A DNA stretch of 64,000 nt from positions 310,001 to 374,000 of the forward strand of contig NZ_BSTD01000006.1 in the NCBI RefSeq assembly GCF_030269325.1, written 5' to 3'. The position numbers and the translations under genes were made by a program. The notes under the pieces were generated by a model. It searched no databases. It was given only the letters and a program-made list of their open reading frames with translations, and had not been told where the DNA came from. Below are positions 33,432-41,696 of the stretch, in pieces. The first letter of the stretch is position 1, and the number at the start of each line of letters is the position of its first letter. This DNA comes from Amycolatopsis sp. NBRC 101858. GTDB lineage: Bacteria; Actinomycetota; Actinomycetes; Mycobacteriales; Pseudonocardiaceae.

Positions 33432-33824
33432 TCAGGGGCGCCAGCGCTCGCTGTAGTCCGGGTGGTCGGTGTAGGGCAGGGCCAGCAGGCGCAGCGTGAG
33501 ACACCAGTTGGAGCCGGCCTCGTCGGCGGGCACGTGGCAGGTCTCACACCAGTATTCGCTGCCGTAGAGCGGAAAACCGGGCACCTTCTCCGACACCGTG
33601 GTGCGGTGCGCGAGCAGGATCCGCCGGGTCGCCTCGATCTCGTTGATCATCTGGTTGACCGCGTCGAGATCCAGGTCGGTCAGCCCGCGGATCTTCTGCT
33701 CCACGGCGACCTTCGTCTCGCCGCGGTTCATGGCGTCACCGGCCTTGGCCTTGTTGACGGCCTGCATGATCATCGCCTGCCGCGCGCCCACGCGCGCGGC
33801 GAGGAAAGCGATCAGGTCGTCCAC
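33432..33824 (-). CDS. DUF6221 family protein
   Basis: 130 residues of a family common in actinomycetes. It begins DDLIAFLAARVGARQAMI and ends with PHxxYxxxW-like TDHPDYSERWRP. Two CxxC-like pairs in EYWCETCHVPADEAGSNWC may bind zinc. GTG 33824 is chosen for its GGGAGG site; the reading frame continues upstream without support. Function unknown. Confidence 0.75.
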   Translation of the reverse strand: MDDLIAFLAARVGARQAMIMQAVNKAKAGDAMNRGETKVAVEQKIRGLTDLDLDAVNQMINEIEATRRILLAHRTTVSEKVPGFPLYGSEYWCETCHVPADEAGSNWCLTLRLLALPYTDHPDYSERWRP

Positions 33825-34095
33825 TGAGGGCCTCCCTCGAACTCGCCCCAGGACATGTCTCCGGGGAGTCGTCGATCCGGGACCGCACGTTACGCCGTTC
33901 GAGCCGGTGGTCGAGACCACCGAGGCGGCCGTACGCCATTTGTGACCCGAAAGGCGACAGCGGGGAGTGAGGTGATCACTCCGCGTTTTCCGGGGCCGGG
34001 TTTCGATTCAGCCTTTGACGAGTTTTCGACCACGGAAGTGGCAGGCGGCACGGTTGTGGCTTTGATTACATACGGTATCGATCGAGGGGATCCCG

Positions 34096-34542
34096 GTGCC
34101 GCTGAGTAACACCGGACGCCGTGGGCAGAGCGTCTTCGAGCCCACCGACGGCGGGGTCCGGCCTCGCGACGCCGCCGTGCCCGCCACCACCAGCCCTTCG
34201 ATCCCGGCCTACGCCGCGCCGACCACCACCGAGCCCGCGCTTCCCGAGCCCACTGCGAAGGACTACTCCGTCGACCTCGCGGTCGTCTCCAAGCAGTGCT
34301 TCGGCTCGGCGGGCTGCAACGTCGTCGTCGAACCGAAGCTGGCCTTCCTCGGCGCGAGCACCCTGCTCTGGGAGTGCGACATCACCTACAGCATCTCGGG
34401 AGACAGCTCCGGGGAGCTGATCGAGACCGCCTACTCGCAAGGCGGCTCCTCCTACCGCGTCGACCGCACCGTCGTGAGCACCAAGAACACCAAGGTCGTG
34501 CCCAAGGCGAGCGTGACGGCGGTCAGCTGCCGCGAGCCGTGA
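34096..34542 (+). CDS. Hypothetical Cys-containing domain with Pro/Thr linker
   Basis: 148 residues, no recognised family. A Pro/Thr-rich linker (about 25-52) leads into a compact domain with four Cys (QCFGSAGCNV, WECDI, SCREP), which looks like an extracytoplasmic disulfide-bonded module. Yet no signal peptide or membrane helix precedes it, and the frame is closed by a TGA at 34063-34065. GTG start after GAGGGGA. The 270 bases upstream (33825-34095) are AT-richer, with promoter-like TTGTGG at 34054 and TATCGA at 34076. Possibly a remnant of a kinase sensor domain. Confidence 0.6.
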   Translation: MPLSNTGRRGQSVFEPTDGGVRPRDAAVPATTSPSIPAYAAPTTTEPALPEPTAKDYSVDLAVVSKQCFGSAGCNVVVEPKLAFLGASTLLWECDITYSISGDSSGELIETAYSQGGSSYRVDRTVVSTKNTKVVPKASVTAVSCREP

Positions 34543-34544
34543 CG

Positions 34545-35564
34545 TCACTCCTCCGGCCGCGCCTTGCTGGGCTGGACCCGCTTCGGCTCCCCCGGCATCT
34601 TCGGGTAGTCCGGTGGGTACGGCATGTCCCCCAGCCCGTGGTCGCGCAGGTCGCGCTCGTACCACTCCAGGGCCTTCTCCAGGCCGAACGCCTCCGCGTC
34701 CATCGCCTCGTGCAGGTCGCCGTGGGACTCCAGGAACGCCGGGATCGTCAGCACGTCGAAGTCGTCCGCGTCGACCTCCTGGAGGAGGTCCCAGGTCAGG
34801 GGCGTCGACACCGTGGCGCGCGGGGTGCCGCGGACCGACCAGCTCGACGCCACCGTGCGGTCGCGCGCCGCCTGGTTGTAGTCGAGGAACACGCGGCCGC
34901 CGCGCTCCTCCTTCCACCACGCGATCGTCGCCTTCTCCGGGATCCGGCGCTCGACCTCGCGGCCCAGCGCGATCACCGCGTGGCGGACCTCGACGAAGTC
35001 CCACTCCGGCCGGATCCGGACCAGCACGTGCACCCCGCGGCCGCCGGAGGTCTTCGGGTAGCCCGTCAGCCCCGCGTCGGCCAGCACCTCGCGGACCACC
35101 TGCGCGACCTCGACCGCGTCGGCGAACCCGGCCCGGTCCGGCGGGTCGACGTCGATGCGCAGCTCGTCCGGGTGGTCCACGTCGGCGCGGCGGACCGGCC
35201 ACGGGTGGAAGTCGAACGTGCCCAGGTTGGCCGCCCACGCGAAGACGGCAGGCTCGGTCGGGCACACCTCGGCGGCCTTGCGGCCCGACGGGAAGGTGAT
35301 CTCGGCGGTTTCGAGCCAGTCCGGCGCCCCCTTGGGCACGCGCTTGGCGTAGAACCACTCGCCCTCGACGCCGTCGACGTAGCGCTTCAGCGTGGTCGGC
35401 CGCTCGCCGATCGCGCGCAGCAGCGGCCCGCCGACGGCGATGTAGTGCTCGACGACCTGCCGCTTGGTGATGCCGCGCTGGGGGAAGTACACCTTGTCCG
35501 GGCTCGAGACGCGGACGGTGCGCCCGCCCACCTCGTACTCGACCGGGTCACCGTGCTTGGGCAT
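34545..35564 (-). CDS. LigD-type DNA polymerase/primase (PolDom) without ligase domain
   Basis: 339-residue archaeo-eukaryotic primase-superfamily polymerase as found in bacterial NHEJ. Motif: DELRIDVDPPDRAGF supplies the catalytic Asp pair, then KTSGGRGVHVLVRI and WWKEERGGRVFLDYNQAARD. Only the polymerase domain is present; the nuclease and ligase parts of LigD are not. It resembles stand-alone mycobacterial PolD1/PolD2. Neither Ku nor a ligase is adjacent; ligC lies 10 kb away. Convergent with the hypothetical gene by two bases. Confidence 0.9.
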   Translation of the reverse strand: MPKHGDPVEYEVGGRTVRVSSPDKVYFPQRGITKRQVVEHYIAVGGPLLRAIGERPTTLKRYVDGVEGEWFYAKRVPKGAPDWLETAEITFPSGRKAAEVCPTEPAVFAWAANLGTFDFHPWPVRRADVDHPDELRIDVDPPDRAGFADAVEVAQVVREVLADAGLTGYPKTSGGRGVHVLVRIRPEWDFVEVRHAVIALGREVERRIPEKATIAWWKEERGGRVFLDYNQAARDRTVASSWSVRGTPRATVSTPLTWDLLQEVDADDFDVLTIPAFLESHGDLHEAMDAEAFGLEKALEWYERDLRDHGLGDMPYPPDYPKMPGEPKRVQPSKARPEE

Positions 35565-35654
35565 GCGGCCACGCTAGCGGTGATCGCCCCGCCCGGCGCT
35601 CGCGAACTGCCCGGCGGCCGGCGGACGTGACGGAGGCCCGTGGCGGACCGCCGG

Positions 35655-35667
35655 TAGGCTCGAACAC
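35655..35667 (+). promoter_or_regulatory. Leaderless-type -10 box
   Basis: TAGGCT (35655-35660) lies seven bases before the GTG start of the TVP38 gene at 35668. Confidence 0.4.
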
Positions 35668-36342
35668 GTGTCCGGCCGCACCAAGCTGATCGTCGCGCTC
35701 GCCGTGGTCGCCCTCTTCGTGGCCGCCGCGGTGCTGCTGCCGATCCCCGGGCCCGCCGAGCTCCGGGCCTGGGCCGCCGCCACCGGGCCCGCCACCCCGC
35801 TCGTGCTGTTCGTCGCGTACTCGCTGCTCACCGTCGCGCCGATCCCCCGCACCGTCTTCAACCTGGCCGCCGGCCTGCTGGTCGGGACCACGGCCGGGAT
35901 CACCATCGGCCTGGCCGCCACCACCGTCGCGGCCGGCCTGTCCTTCGGCCTGGCCCGGCTGCTCGGCCGTGACCTGGTCACCCGGCACCTGCACCGGGCG
36001 GCCGTCCGGACGGTCAACGACCGGCTCTCCGACGGCGGCGTCCTCGCGATCACCTCGCTGCGGCTCATCCCGGTGGTGCCGTTCGCGCCGTTCAGCTACC
36101 TCTGCGGCGTGTCGTCCGTGCGGCCGGTCCCGTACCTGGCCGGTACGCTGCTCGGGAGCGTGCCCGGCACCGTCGCCGTGGTCGTCCTCGGCGACGCCCT
36201 GACCGGCGACACGCCGCCCGCGCTGCTCGCCTGCTACGGCGCGTTCGCGCTGGCCGGGGCGATCGGGCTGGTCAAGGTGTTCCGGAAACGGGCCCCGGCG
36301 GCGCCGGTACCCGAACCGGAGCCCGCCGGACCGGCTGGCTGA
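35668..36342 (+). CDS. TVP38/TMEM64 (DedA-like) membrane protein
   Basis: 224-residue inner-membrane protein with about six helices and the VTT/SNARE-associated domain: PIPRTVFNLAAGLLVGTTAG, then LRLIPVVPFAPFSYLCG, the family's re-entrant core. DedA/TVP38 members are implicated in lipid (undecaprenyl phosphate or PE) flipping, so a lipid-transport role is plausible. The C-terminal tail is Pro/Glu-rich. Leaderless-type start GTG 35668. Confidence 0.87.
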   Translation: MSGRTKLIVALAVVALFVAAAVLLPIPGPAELRAWAAATGPATPLVLFVAYSLLTVAPIPRTVFNLAAGLLVGTTAGITIGLAATTVAAGLSFGLARLLGRDLVTRHLHRAAVRTVNDRLSDGGVLAITSLRLIPVVPFAPFSYLCGVSSVRPVPYLAGTLLGSVPGTVAVVVLGDALTGDTPPALLACYGAFALAGAIGLVKVFRKRAPAAPVPEPEPAGPAG

Positions 36343-36366
36343 CGCGAACAGCACCGGGCCGACCGC

Positions 36367-36403
36367 TACACTCGATCGGGTGCGCGAACCGGAAACGCGC
36401 TGA
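36367..36403 (+). promoter_or_regulatory. Promoter and leaderless 7-codon ORF ahead of the kinase
   Basis: TACACT (36367-36372) is followed by seven bases and GTG 36380, which opens a frame of only seven codons (V-R-E-P-E-T-R) closed by TGA at 36401-36403. That mini-ORF is in the same frame as the kinase gene. A CAGGAG site then appears at 36432-36437 for the kinase itself. It could be a regulatory upstream peptide. Confidence 0.4.
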
Positions 36404-36445
36404 GCAGGGCCACCATCACCGGGAATTTCGTCAGGAGCAGTCGCC

Positions 36446-38110
36446 ATCGACACCGGTCAGCTGATCGCCGGGCACTATCGCCTCGTCGAGCACATTGGTA
36501 GCGGTGCCATGGGAGTCGTGTGGCGCGCGACCGACGTGCGCCTCGAGCGCGACGTCGCGATCAAGCAGATCCTCCCCCAGCCGGGCGTCTCCGAGACCGA
36601 GCGCGACAACATGCGCCAGCGCGCCATGCGCGAGGCGAAGAACGCGGCCCGGTTCCAGCACCCGAACGCGATCGTGGTGTTCGACATCGCCGAGCACAAC
36701 GGCGACCCGTGCCTGGTGATGGAGTACCTGAACGGGCCCAGCCTCTCCACGATCCTCTCCGAAGAGGGCACGCTCCCGCTCGGCCGGATCGCCCGCATCG
36801 GCGAGCAGGTGGCGTCCGCGCTGGTGGCCGCGCACCGCGCCGGGATCGTCCACCGCGACGTCAAGCCGGGCAACATCCTCATCGACGAGACCGGCACCGC
36901 GAAGATCACCGACTTCGGCATCTCGCGCGCGGCCGGCGACATGACGCTCACGGCCACCGGCCTGATCGGCGGCACCCCCGCCTACCTGGCGCCCGAGCTG
37001 GCCCGCGGCGCCGACCCGGTGCCCAGTTCCGACGTCTTCGCCCTCGGCGCGACCCTCTACCAGGCGATCGAGGGCACCACGCCGTACGGCAACACGACCA
37101 ACCAGCTCGCGCTGCTCTACGCGGCGGCGAACGGCCAGATCAACCCGCCGGTGCAGGCGGGCGCGGCCACCGCGCTGCTGATGAGCCTGCTGCGCAGCGA
37201 GCCGGGCGAGCGGCCCAGCATGGCCGAGGCCCGCGAGCGGCTGGCCGCGCTGGCCCGCACCGAGCCGGGCGGCATGTCGGCGTCGCCGCCGCTGCTCTCG
37301 GGCAACGCGGGCCGCAAGCCGGCCGCACCCGCCGAGAGCGGCGACCGCCCGCCGTGGCAGCGCACCGACCAGCCCGCGCCGTCGTCGCCGCCGGTCGGCA
37401 CGCCGGTGCCCGCGGGCAAGAAGGCGCCGTCGAACCCGCCGCGCCCGACGGCGGCGTTCATGCCGATGCGGTCCCCGGCCGCACCGCCGAACACCCCGCC
37501 CAGGCCGATGCCCGCGGCCGCGCCGACGGCCAGGGCGCCCCAGTACTCGTCGAACGCCCCGAAGCCGGACAACAAGCGCAAGTACGCGATCTTCGCCGGC
37601 GCGGGCGCCGCGGTCGTCGTGGTCGCGGTGATCGTCTTCCTGGTCGTCAACTCCGGTGGCGGCGGCACCGGCAGCAACCAAGCGGGCCCGACGACGCCCA
37701 AGGTGCCCGTGACCGTCAGCAGCACCCCGCCGAGCACCGCGCCGAGCAGTACTTCCCAGCAGCCGGTCTCCTCGAACGGCAAGGTCGAGTGGCAGCCCGC
37801 GGGGCAGAAGGTCATCGACTTCTACCAAAACGTCGGCAACCCCGCTGCCGCCTGGGCGCTGCTGACCCCGGACGCGCAGGCGCTGTACGGCGACCAGAGC
37901 CAGTTCGCGACCTACTGGGCCCAGCACCCGATGAACGGCTACGGCGGCGCGAACGCCTACAAGCGCGCCAACGAGCCCGACGGGTCGGTCGACATCCAGA
38001 TCACCCTGAAGTTCAAGGACGGCTCGAACCAGCAGGTGATCGTCCGCGTGGTCGACTCCGGCGGCGGCGACCTGAAGATCACCGGCGAGAGCCGGCTCCC
38101 CCAGACGTGA
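36446..38110 (+). CDS. Ser/Thr protein kinase with transmembrane sensor tail; unusual start
   Basis: About 554-residue Hanks-type kinase. Gly-loop IGSGAMGVVWRA, catalytic Lys40 in DVAIKQ, HRDVKPGN with Asp138, DFG Asp156, then a Pro-rich linker (240-375), one membrane helix (about 380-402), a Thr/Pro stalk and an outside domain. Signals through the envelope. The glycine loop requires a start before 36476, but between the TGA at 36401 and the ATG at 36509 there is no in-frame ATG, GTG or TTG. ATC at 36446, eight bases after CAGGAG, fits best. Starting at 36509 would delete the Gly-loop. Confidence 0.85.
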   Translation: MDTGQLIAGHYRLVEHIGSGAMGVVWRATDVRLERDVAIKQILPQPGVSETERDNMRQRAMREAKNAARFQHPNAIVVFDIAEHNGDPCLVMEYLNGPSLSTILSEEGTLPLGRIARIGEQVASALVAAHRAGIVHRDVKPGNILIDETGTAKITDFGISRAAGDMTLTATGLIGGTPAYLAPELARGADPVPSSDVFALGATLYQAIEGTTPYGNTTNQLALLYAAANGQINPPVQAGAATALLMSLLRSEPGERPSMAEARERLAALARTEPGGMSASPPLLSGNAGRKPAAPAESGDRPPWQRTDQPAPSSPPVGTPVPAGKKAPSNPPRPTAAFMPMRSPAAPPNTPPRPMPAAAPTARAPQYSSNAPKPDNKRKYAIFAGAGAAVVVVAVIVFLVVNSGGGGTGSNQAGPTTPKVPVTVSSTPPSTAPSSTSQQPVSSNGKVEWQPAGQKVIDFYQNVGNPAAAWALLTPDAQALYGDQSQFATYWAQHPMNGYGGANAYKRANEPDGSVDIQITLKFKDGSNQQVIVRVVDSGGGDLKITGESRLPQT

Positions 38111-38161
38111 CGGTCTCCGAGACTTAACGCGCCGCTGGTGGGCTGACGGGCGCGGATGGCC

Positions 38162-38173
38162 TACCGTGGAAGC
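38162..38173 (+). promoter_or_regulatory. Leaderless-type -10 box
   Basis: TACCGT (38162-38167) lies six bases before ATG 38174, fixing that start for the small membrane protein. Confidence 0.4.
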
Positions 38174-38479
38174 ATGGCCGACAACGGAGCTTCGCTGCCG
38201 GGCCAGAATCCTCGCTTCCACGAGGATCTGGTCGGCCTGGACCCGTACGACCCGGAGGCGCGCGCGTTCGCCGAGCACCTCGACCGGATCGAGCGATCCG
38301 GTCCCAACTACACCATCGAAGCGGCGCTGGACGGCGTGTCCGACTTCGCCGATTCCAGCAACCGCCTCGGCGGGCTCCGGTACTGGGTGTCGGCCCTGAT
38401 CGTGGTCCTCATCGTGCTCGGCGTGATAGTCGCCGCATGGGACATCGTGGTGCACGCCTTGGCGTGGCTCGCGGCGTAA
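38174..38479 (+). CDS. Small single-pass membrane protein
   Basis: 101 residues, unrecognised. An acidic N-terminal half (HEDLVGLDPYDPEARAFAEH) and one C-terminal membrane helix (VSALIVVLIVLGVIVAAWDI, about 75-94). The orientation is probably N-inside. It lies between the kinase and msrB, at the head of the TIGR04222/DUF692 stretch, and could be a local partner. No specific function can be assigned. Confidence 0.7.
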   Translation: MADNGASLPGQNPRFHEDLVGLDPYDPEARAFAEHLDRIERSGPNYTIEAALDGVSDFADSSNRLGGLRYWVSALIVVLIVLGVIVAAWDIVVHALAWLAA

Positions 38480-38489
38480 CGTGGAGCGG

Positions 38490-38921
38490 GTGAAAGGTAT
38501 GAAACCCGTTGTCGGCGCCACCCCACGCGTCGTGAAGTCCGAGCAGGAATGGCGGGCGGAGCTGGACCCCGAGGAGTACGCGGTGCTCCGCGAGGCCGGC
38601 ACCGAACGGCCGTTCACCGGTGAGTACACCGACACCAAGACCACCGGCGTCTACGAGTGCCGCGCGTGCGGTGCCGAGCTCTTCCGCAGCGACACGAAGT
38701 TCGAGAGCCACTGCGGCTGGCCGTCGTTCTACGACCCCGCCGACTCCGACGCCGTGCTGCTGCGCGAAGACCGCGCCATGGGCATGAAGCGCATCGAGGT
38801 GCTCTGCGGCTCCTGCCACAGCCACCTCGGGCACGTGTTCGAGGGCGAGGGCTACGCGACCCCGACCGACCAGCGCTACTGCATCAACTCCATTTCGCTC
38901 AAACTGGTACCCCAGTCCTAA
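38490..38921 (+). CDS. msrB: Peptide-methionine (R)-S-oxide reductase
   Basis: 143-residue MsrB repairing methionine-R-sulfoxide with thioredoxin. Zinc Cys pairs in YECRACGAELF and VLCGSCHSHLGH; catalytic Cys in RYCINSISLKL near the C-terminus. GTG 38490 is chosen because TAACGT (38477-38482) sits seven bases upstream, a leaderless arrangement; ATG 38499 is the alternative. Cytosolic. Its position before the Cys-rich membrane proteins is suggestive, but the gene also stands alone in many genomes. Confidence 0.92.
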   Translation: MKGMKPVVGATPRVVKSEQEWRAELDPEEYAVLREAGTERPFTGEYTDTKTTGVYECRACGAELFRSDTKFESHCGWPSFYDPADSDAVLLREDRAMGMKRIEVLCGSCHSHLGHVFEGEGYATPTDQRYCINSISLKLVPQS

Positions 38922-38995
38922 ATCCTCCTTAAGCCGGCAACCCGCCGCCCTTCCTCGAACGTAGTCTCCGCACACGGACGAGGGAGGGCGGCGTC

Positions 38996-39916
38996 ATGAC
39001 CGACACCTGGGGCATTCCCGGCCCGCTGTTCGCGGGCCTCTACCTGGGCCTGCTGCTTCTGCCCGCGGGCTACGCCGCGGTGCGGACCCGGCTGCTGCTG
39101 CGCGGCCGCGCGGGCGGCGCGCCCGAGCGGGCCGAAGAGCTGGCCCTGCTGACCGGCGGGCGCACGCGGGCCGGCGAGTTCGTCGTCGCCCGGCTGCTGG
39201 AACGGCAGACCATCCGGATGGACGGCACCGGCCGCGTGCACCGCGTCCGGGGCAGCGCTCCGGACGACCTGGGCCGCGCCGCGCTGGCGCGGATCGGCAA
39301 GACCGGCACCGTCGTCGAGTCGGTGCGCCGCGAGGTGCGGCACCACCCGGCGCTGGTCGGCCTGGAGCACGGGCTGATCGCGCGCGGCCTGCTCGTCGAC
39401 GCCCGGAAAGTGCGGCTGACCTGGGTGTTCACCGCCGTCGCGTACTGGGTGCTGGTCGTGTTCGGCGTGGTCCGGCTGATCGCCGGCAGCTCGACCGGGC
39501 ACCCCGTCGGCTTCCTGCTGGGCCTGCTGCTGCTGGGCCTGGTGGCGGCCATCTTCGTCACGACCCGCGCCGCGAACGCGCCCGAGGTCAAGGCCACCAC
39601 CGCCGGACGCGCTGCCGCCCGTGAAGCCGAGCGCGCCGGCGTGCTGACCTCCGGCCCCGCGGGTGCCGTCGCGGCCGGCGGGTTCGACAGCCACCCCGAC
39701 AAGGACGTCCGGCTGGCCGTCAGCCGGTCCACGGTGGTCTCGGCCACCCGCTCCGCCCACCGCCGCAGCCGGTGGGCGGCGGCCGGTGGCGGCGGGTTCG
39801 CCGGCTACTACGGCGGCAGCTCGTGCAGCAGCGGTGGCGGCGGCAGCTCCTGCGGCGGCGGTGGCGGTGGCGGGGGCGGCTGCGGAGGGGGTGGCGGCGG
39901 AGGCTGCGGCGGTTGA
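38996..39916 (+). CDS. TIGR04222-type membrane protein with Gly/Ser/Cys tail, copy 1
   Basis: 306 residues. Starts MTDTWGIPGPLFAGLYLGLL with one N-terminal helix, a cytoplasmic stretch with ELALLTGGRTRAGEFVVARL, two further helices (about 140-190), and a low-complexity end: GGSSCSSGGGGSSC then long Gly runs with two more Cys, closing CGG. Four Cys in the last ~35 residues. The TIGR04222 domain has no known function; Cys/Gly tails of this kind look like targets for modification by the DUF692 enzyme encoded 1 kb downstream. GGGAGG ribosome site, TAGTCT -10 at 38962. Confidence 0.85.
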   Translation: MTDTWGIPGPLFAGLYLGLLLLPAGYAAVRTRLLLRGRAGGAPERAEELALLTGGRTRAGEFVVARLLERQTIRMDGTGRVHRVRGSAPDDLGRAALARIGKTGTVVESVRREVRHHPALVGLEHGLIARGLLVDARKVRLTWVFTAVAYWVLVVFGVVRLIAGSSTGHPVGFLLGLLLLGLVAAIFVTTRAANAPEVKATTAGRAAAREAERAGVLTSGPAGAVAAGGFDSHPDKDVRLAVSRSTVVSATRSAHRRSRWAAAGGGGFAGYYGGSSCSSGGGGSSCGGGGGGGGGCGGGGGGGCGG

Positions 39917-39982
39917 AACGCCGACGCGACTGCCTGCGTCTCACAGCTACGGTAACCGCAACTCACTGAGGGGAGACGGGCG

Positions 39983-40903
39983 ATGGACGACCCGTGGGGC
40001 ATCTCCGGACCGGATTTCGTGGTCCTCTACATCGCACTGCTCGGCGCGGTGCTGCTGATCCGGGTCATCGTGGCCGGCGTCGTCGCGAGCCGCGCGATGC
40101 GGGCGGACCACGAGCGGCCCGGCCCGCCGCCGACCGTGTACCAGCTCGCGTTCCTCGCGGGTGGTCCCGACCGGGCCACCGACGCGGCGATCGCGGCGCT
40201 GGTGGAACGCGGACAGCTGCGCGTCAACAGCTACAAGCAGCTCAGCCAGGCCGGGACGCGGCCGGTCGAGCCGCTCGAGCAGGCGGTCTTCGACGCGGCG
40301 CAGCTGAAGACGACCGCGACGCTGCGGGACTACGGGCGCCGGTCGGCGGCGATGCGGGCCCTGGAGGACGGCCTCGAACAGCGGGGCCTGCTGGCCTCGG
40401 CGGCCGCCAAGCGGCAGTCGCGGACGTTCGGGCTCGTCCTGCAGCTGGCCGTGCTGGTGCTCGGCGTCGTGCGGCTGGTCAACGGCATCTCGCTGGGCCG
40501 CCCGGTCGGCGTCCTGGTGTTCCTGGTGCTCATCGCGGCGGTGCTGACGATCGTGGCGGCGGTCCGGCGGTCGAAGACCGGGCCCCGGCAGCCGTCGGCC
40601 GCCGGACACCGCCTGCTCGGCCAGGCGCGGTCCGCGGCGAGCGGCCCGGTGCCGGCCGGGATGCTGGCGGGCGGCATGCTGCTCGGCGGCGCCGCGGCCG
40701 CGGTCGCCCTCGGCGGCTGGGCGATGTACCCGGACGAGGAGCTGAGCGCGGCGCTGATGCCGCCCGCGGGCTCCTTCGGCGGCGGCGGTTCGTCGGGCGG
40801 GTCCTCGTGCTCGAGTTCGTCGTGCAGCAGTGGTTCTTCGTGCAGCAGCGGATCGTCCTGTGGCGGTGGTTCTTCGTGCGGCGGAGGGGGTTGCGGTGGG
40901 TGA
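39983..40903 (+). CDS. TIGR04222-type membrane protein with Ser/Cys tail, copy 2
   Basis: 306 residues, paralogue of the preceding gene with the same start pattern (WGISGPDFVVLYIALLGA), the cytoplasmic motif YQLAFLAGGPDRATDAAIAA and a helix pair near 150-190. The tail differs: it carries six Cys in about 40 residues, arranged as repeated S-S-C units (SSCSSSSCSSGSSC) and ending GGGGCGG. GGGGAG precedes the ATG. Its last eight bases overlap the start of the DUF692 gene, so precursor and enzyme are translationally coupled. Confidence 0.86.
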   Translation: MDDPWGISGPDFVVLYIALLGAVLLIRVIVAGVVASRAMRADHERPGPPPTVYQLAFLAGGPDRATDAAIAALVERGQLRVNSYKQLSQAGTRPVEPLEQAVFDAAQLKTTATLRDYGRRSAAMRALEDGLEQRGLLASAAAKRQSRTFGLVLQLAVLVLGVVRLVNGISLGRPVGVLVFLVLIAAVLTIVAAVRRSKTGPRQPSAAGHRLLGQARSAASGPVPAGMLAGGMLLGGAAAAVALGGWAMYPDEELSAALMPPAGSFGGGGSSGGSSCSSSSCSSGSSCSSGSSCGGGSSCGGGGCGG

Positions 40904-41696
40904 GCTCGGCATCGGGATCGGCTGGCGGCACGAGCTGGACCTGTCCATCGCGCGCCTGCCCGGCGTCGACTGGGTGGAGGTGGTCGCCGAGAACCTGCAC
41001 GCCGACCACCTCCCGGAGACGCTCGTGGCGCTGCGCAAGCGAGGCCTGCCGGTGCTGCCGCACGCCGTGTCCTTGTCGCTGGGCGGGGCCGAGCCCCTCG
41101 ACACCGGGCGCGTCCAGCACCTCGCGGAGATCGCGCGGGCGCTGGACGCGCCGCTGGTCAGCGACCACGTGTGCTTCGTGCGCGCGGGCGGGCTCGACTC
41201 GGGTCACCTGATGCCGCTGCCGCGCACGCGCGAGGCGCTGGACGTGCTGGTGGCCAACGTCCGGCTCGCACAGTCCATTGTGGACGTCCCGTTCGCGCTG
41301 GAGAACATCGCGGCGGTGCTGGAGTGGCCGTCCGCCGAGCTCACCGAAGAACAGTTCCTCACCGAGCTGACCGAGCGCACGGACTGCCGGCTGATCATCG
41401 ACGTCGCGAACCTGTACGCCAACGCCCGCAACATCGGTACCGACCCGGAGGCGTTCCTGGACGGCATCCCGTGGGAGCGGCTGGCGTACGTGCACATGGC
41501 GGGCGGCATCGAGCGCGACGGCGTCTACCACGACACCCACGCGCACCCGGTGCTGCCGGAGGTCCTGTCGCTGCTGACCGAGCTGCGCCGCCGGACGGAC
41601 CCCCCGGGCGTCCTGCTGGAGCGCGACGACGACTACCCGACCGACGACGAGCTGGCGGCGGAGCTGGCGGCCCTGCGGGCGGCGGTGACGGCGTGA
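40896..41696 (+). CDS. DUF692 family multinuclear iron oxidase (MNIO)
   Basis: 266-residue TIM-barrel enzyme of the DUF692 family, to which MbnB, TglH and ChrH belong; these oxidise Cys in peptides using two or three iron ions. Likely metal and active residues: His in PHAVSLSLGG, Asp/His in SDHVCF, Glu/Asn in ENIAAVLEW, Asp/Asn in DVANLYANARN, His in HMAGG, DTHAHPV, and Glu in LLERDDDYP. GTG 40896 has GCGGAGGGGG before it. The enzyme is coupled to the TIGR04222 protein upstream and the small partner downstream, so its substrate is probably one or both Cys tails. Confidence 0.9.
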   Translation: MGELGIGIGWRHELDLSIARLPGVDWVEVVAENLHADHLPETLVALRKRGLPVLPHAVSLSLGGAEPLDTGRVQHLAEIARALDAPLVSDHVCFVRAGGLDSGHLMPLPRTREALDVLVANVRLAQSIVDVPFALENIAAVLEWPSAELTEEQFLTELTERTDCRLIIDVANLYANARNIGTDPEAFLDGIPWERLAYVHMAGGIERDGVYHDTHAHPVLPEVLSLLTELRRRTDPPGVLLERDDDYPTDDELAAELAALRAAVTA

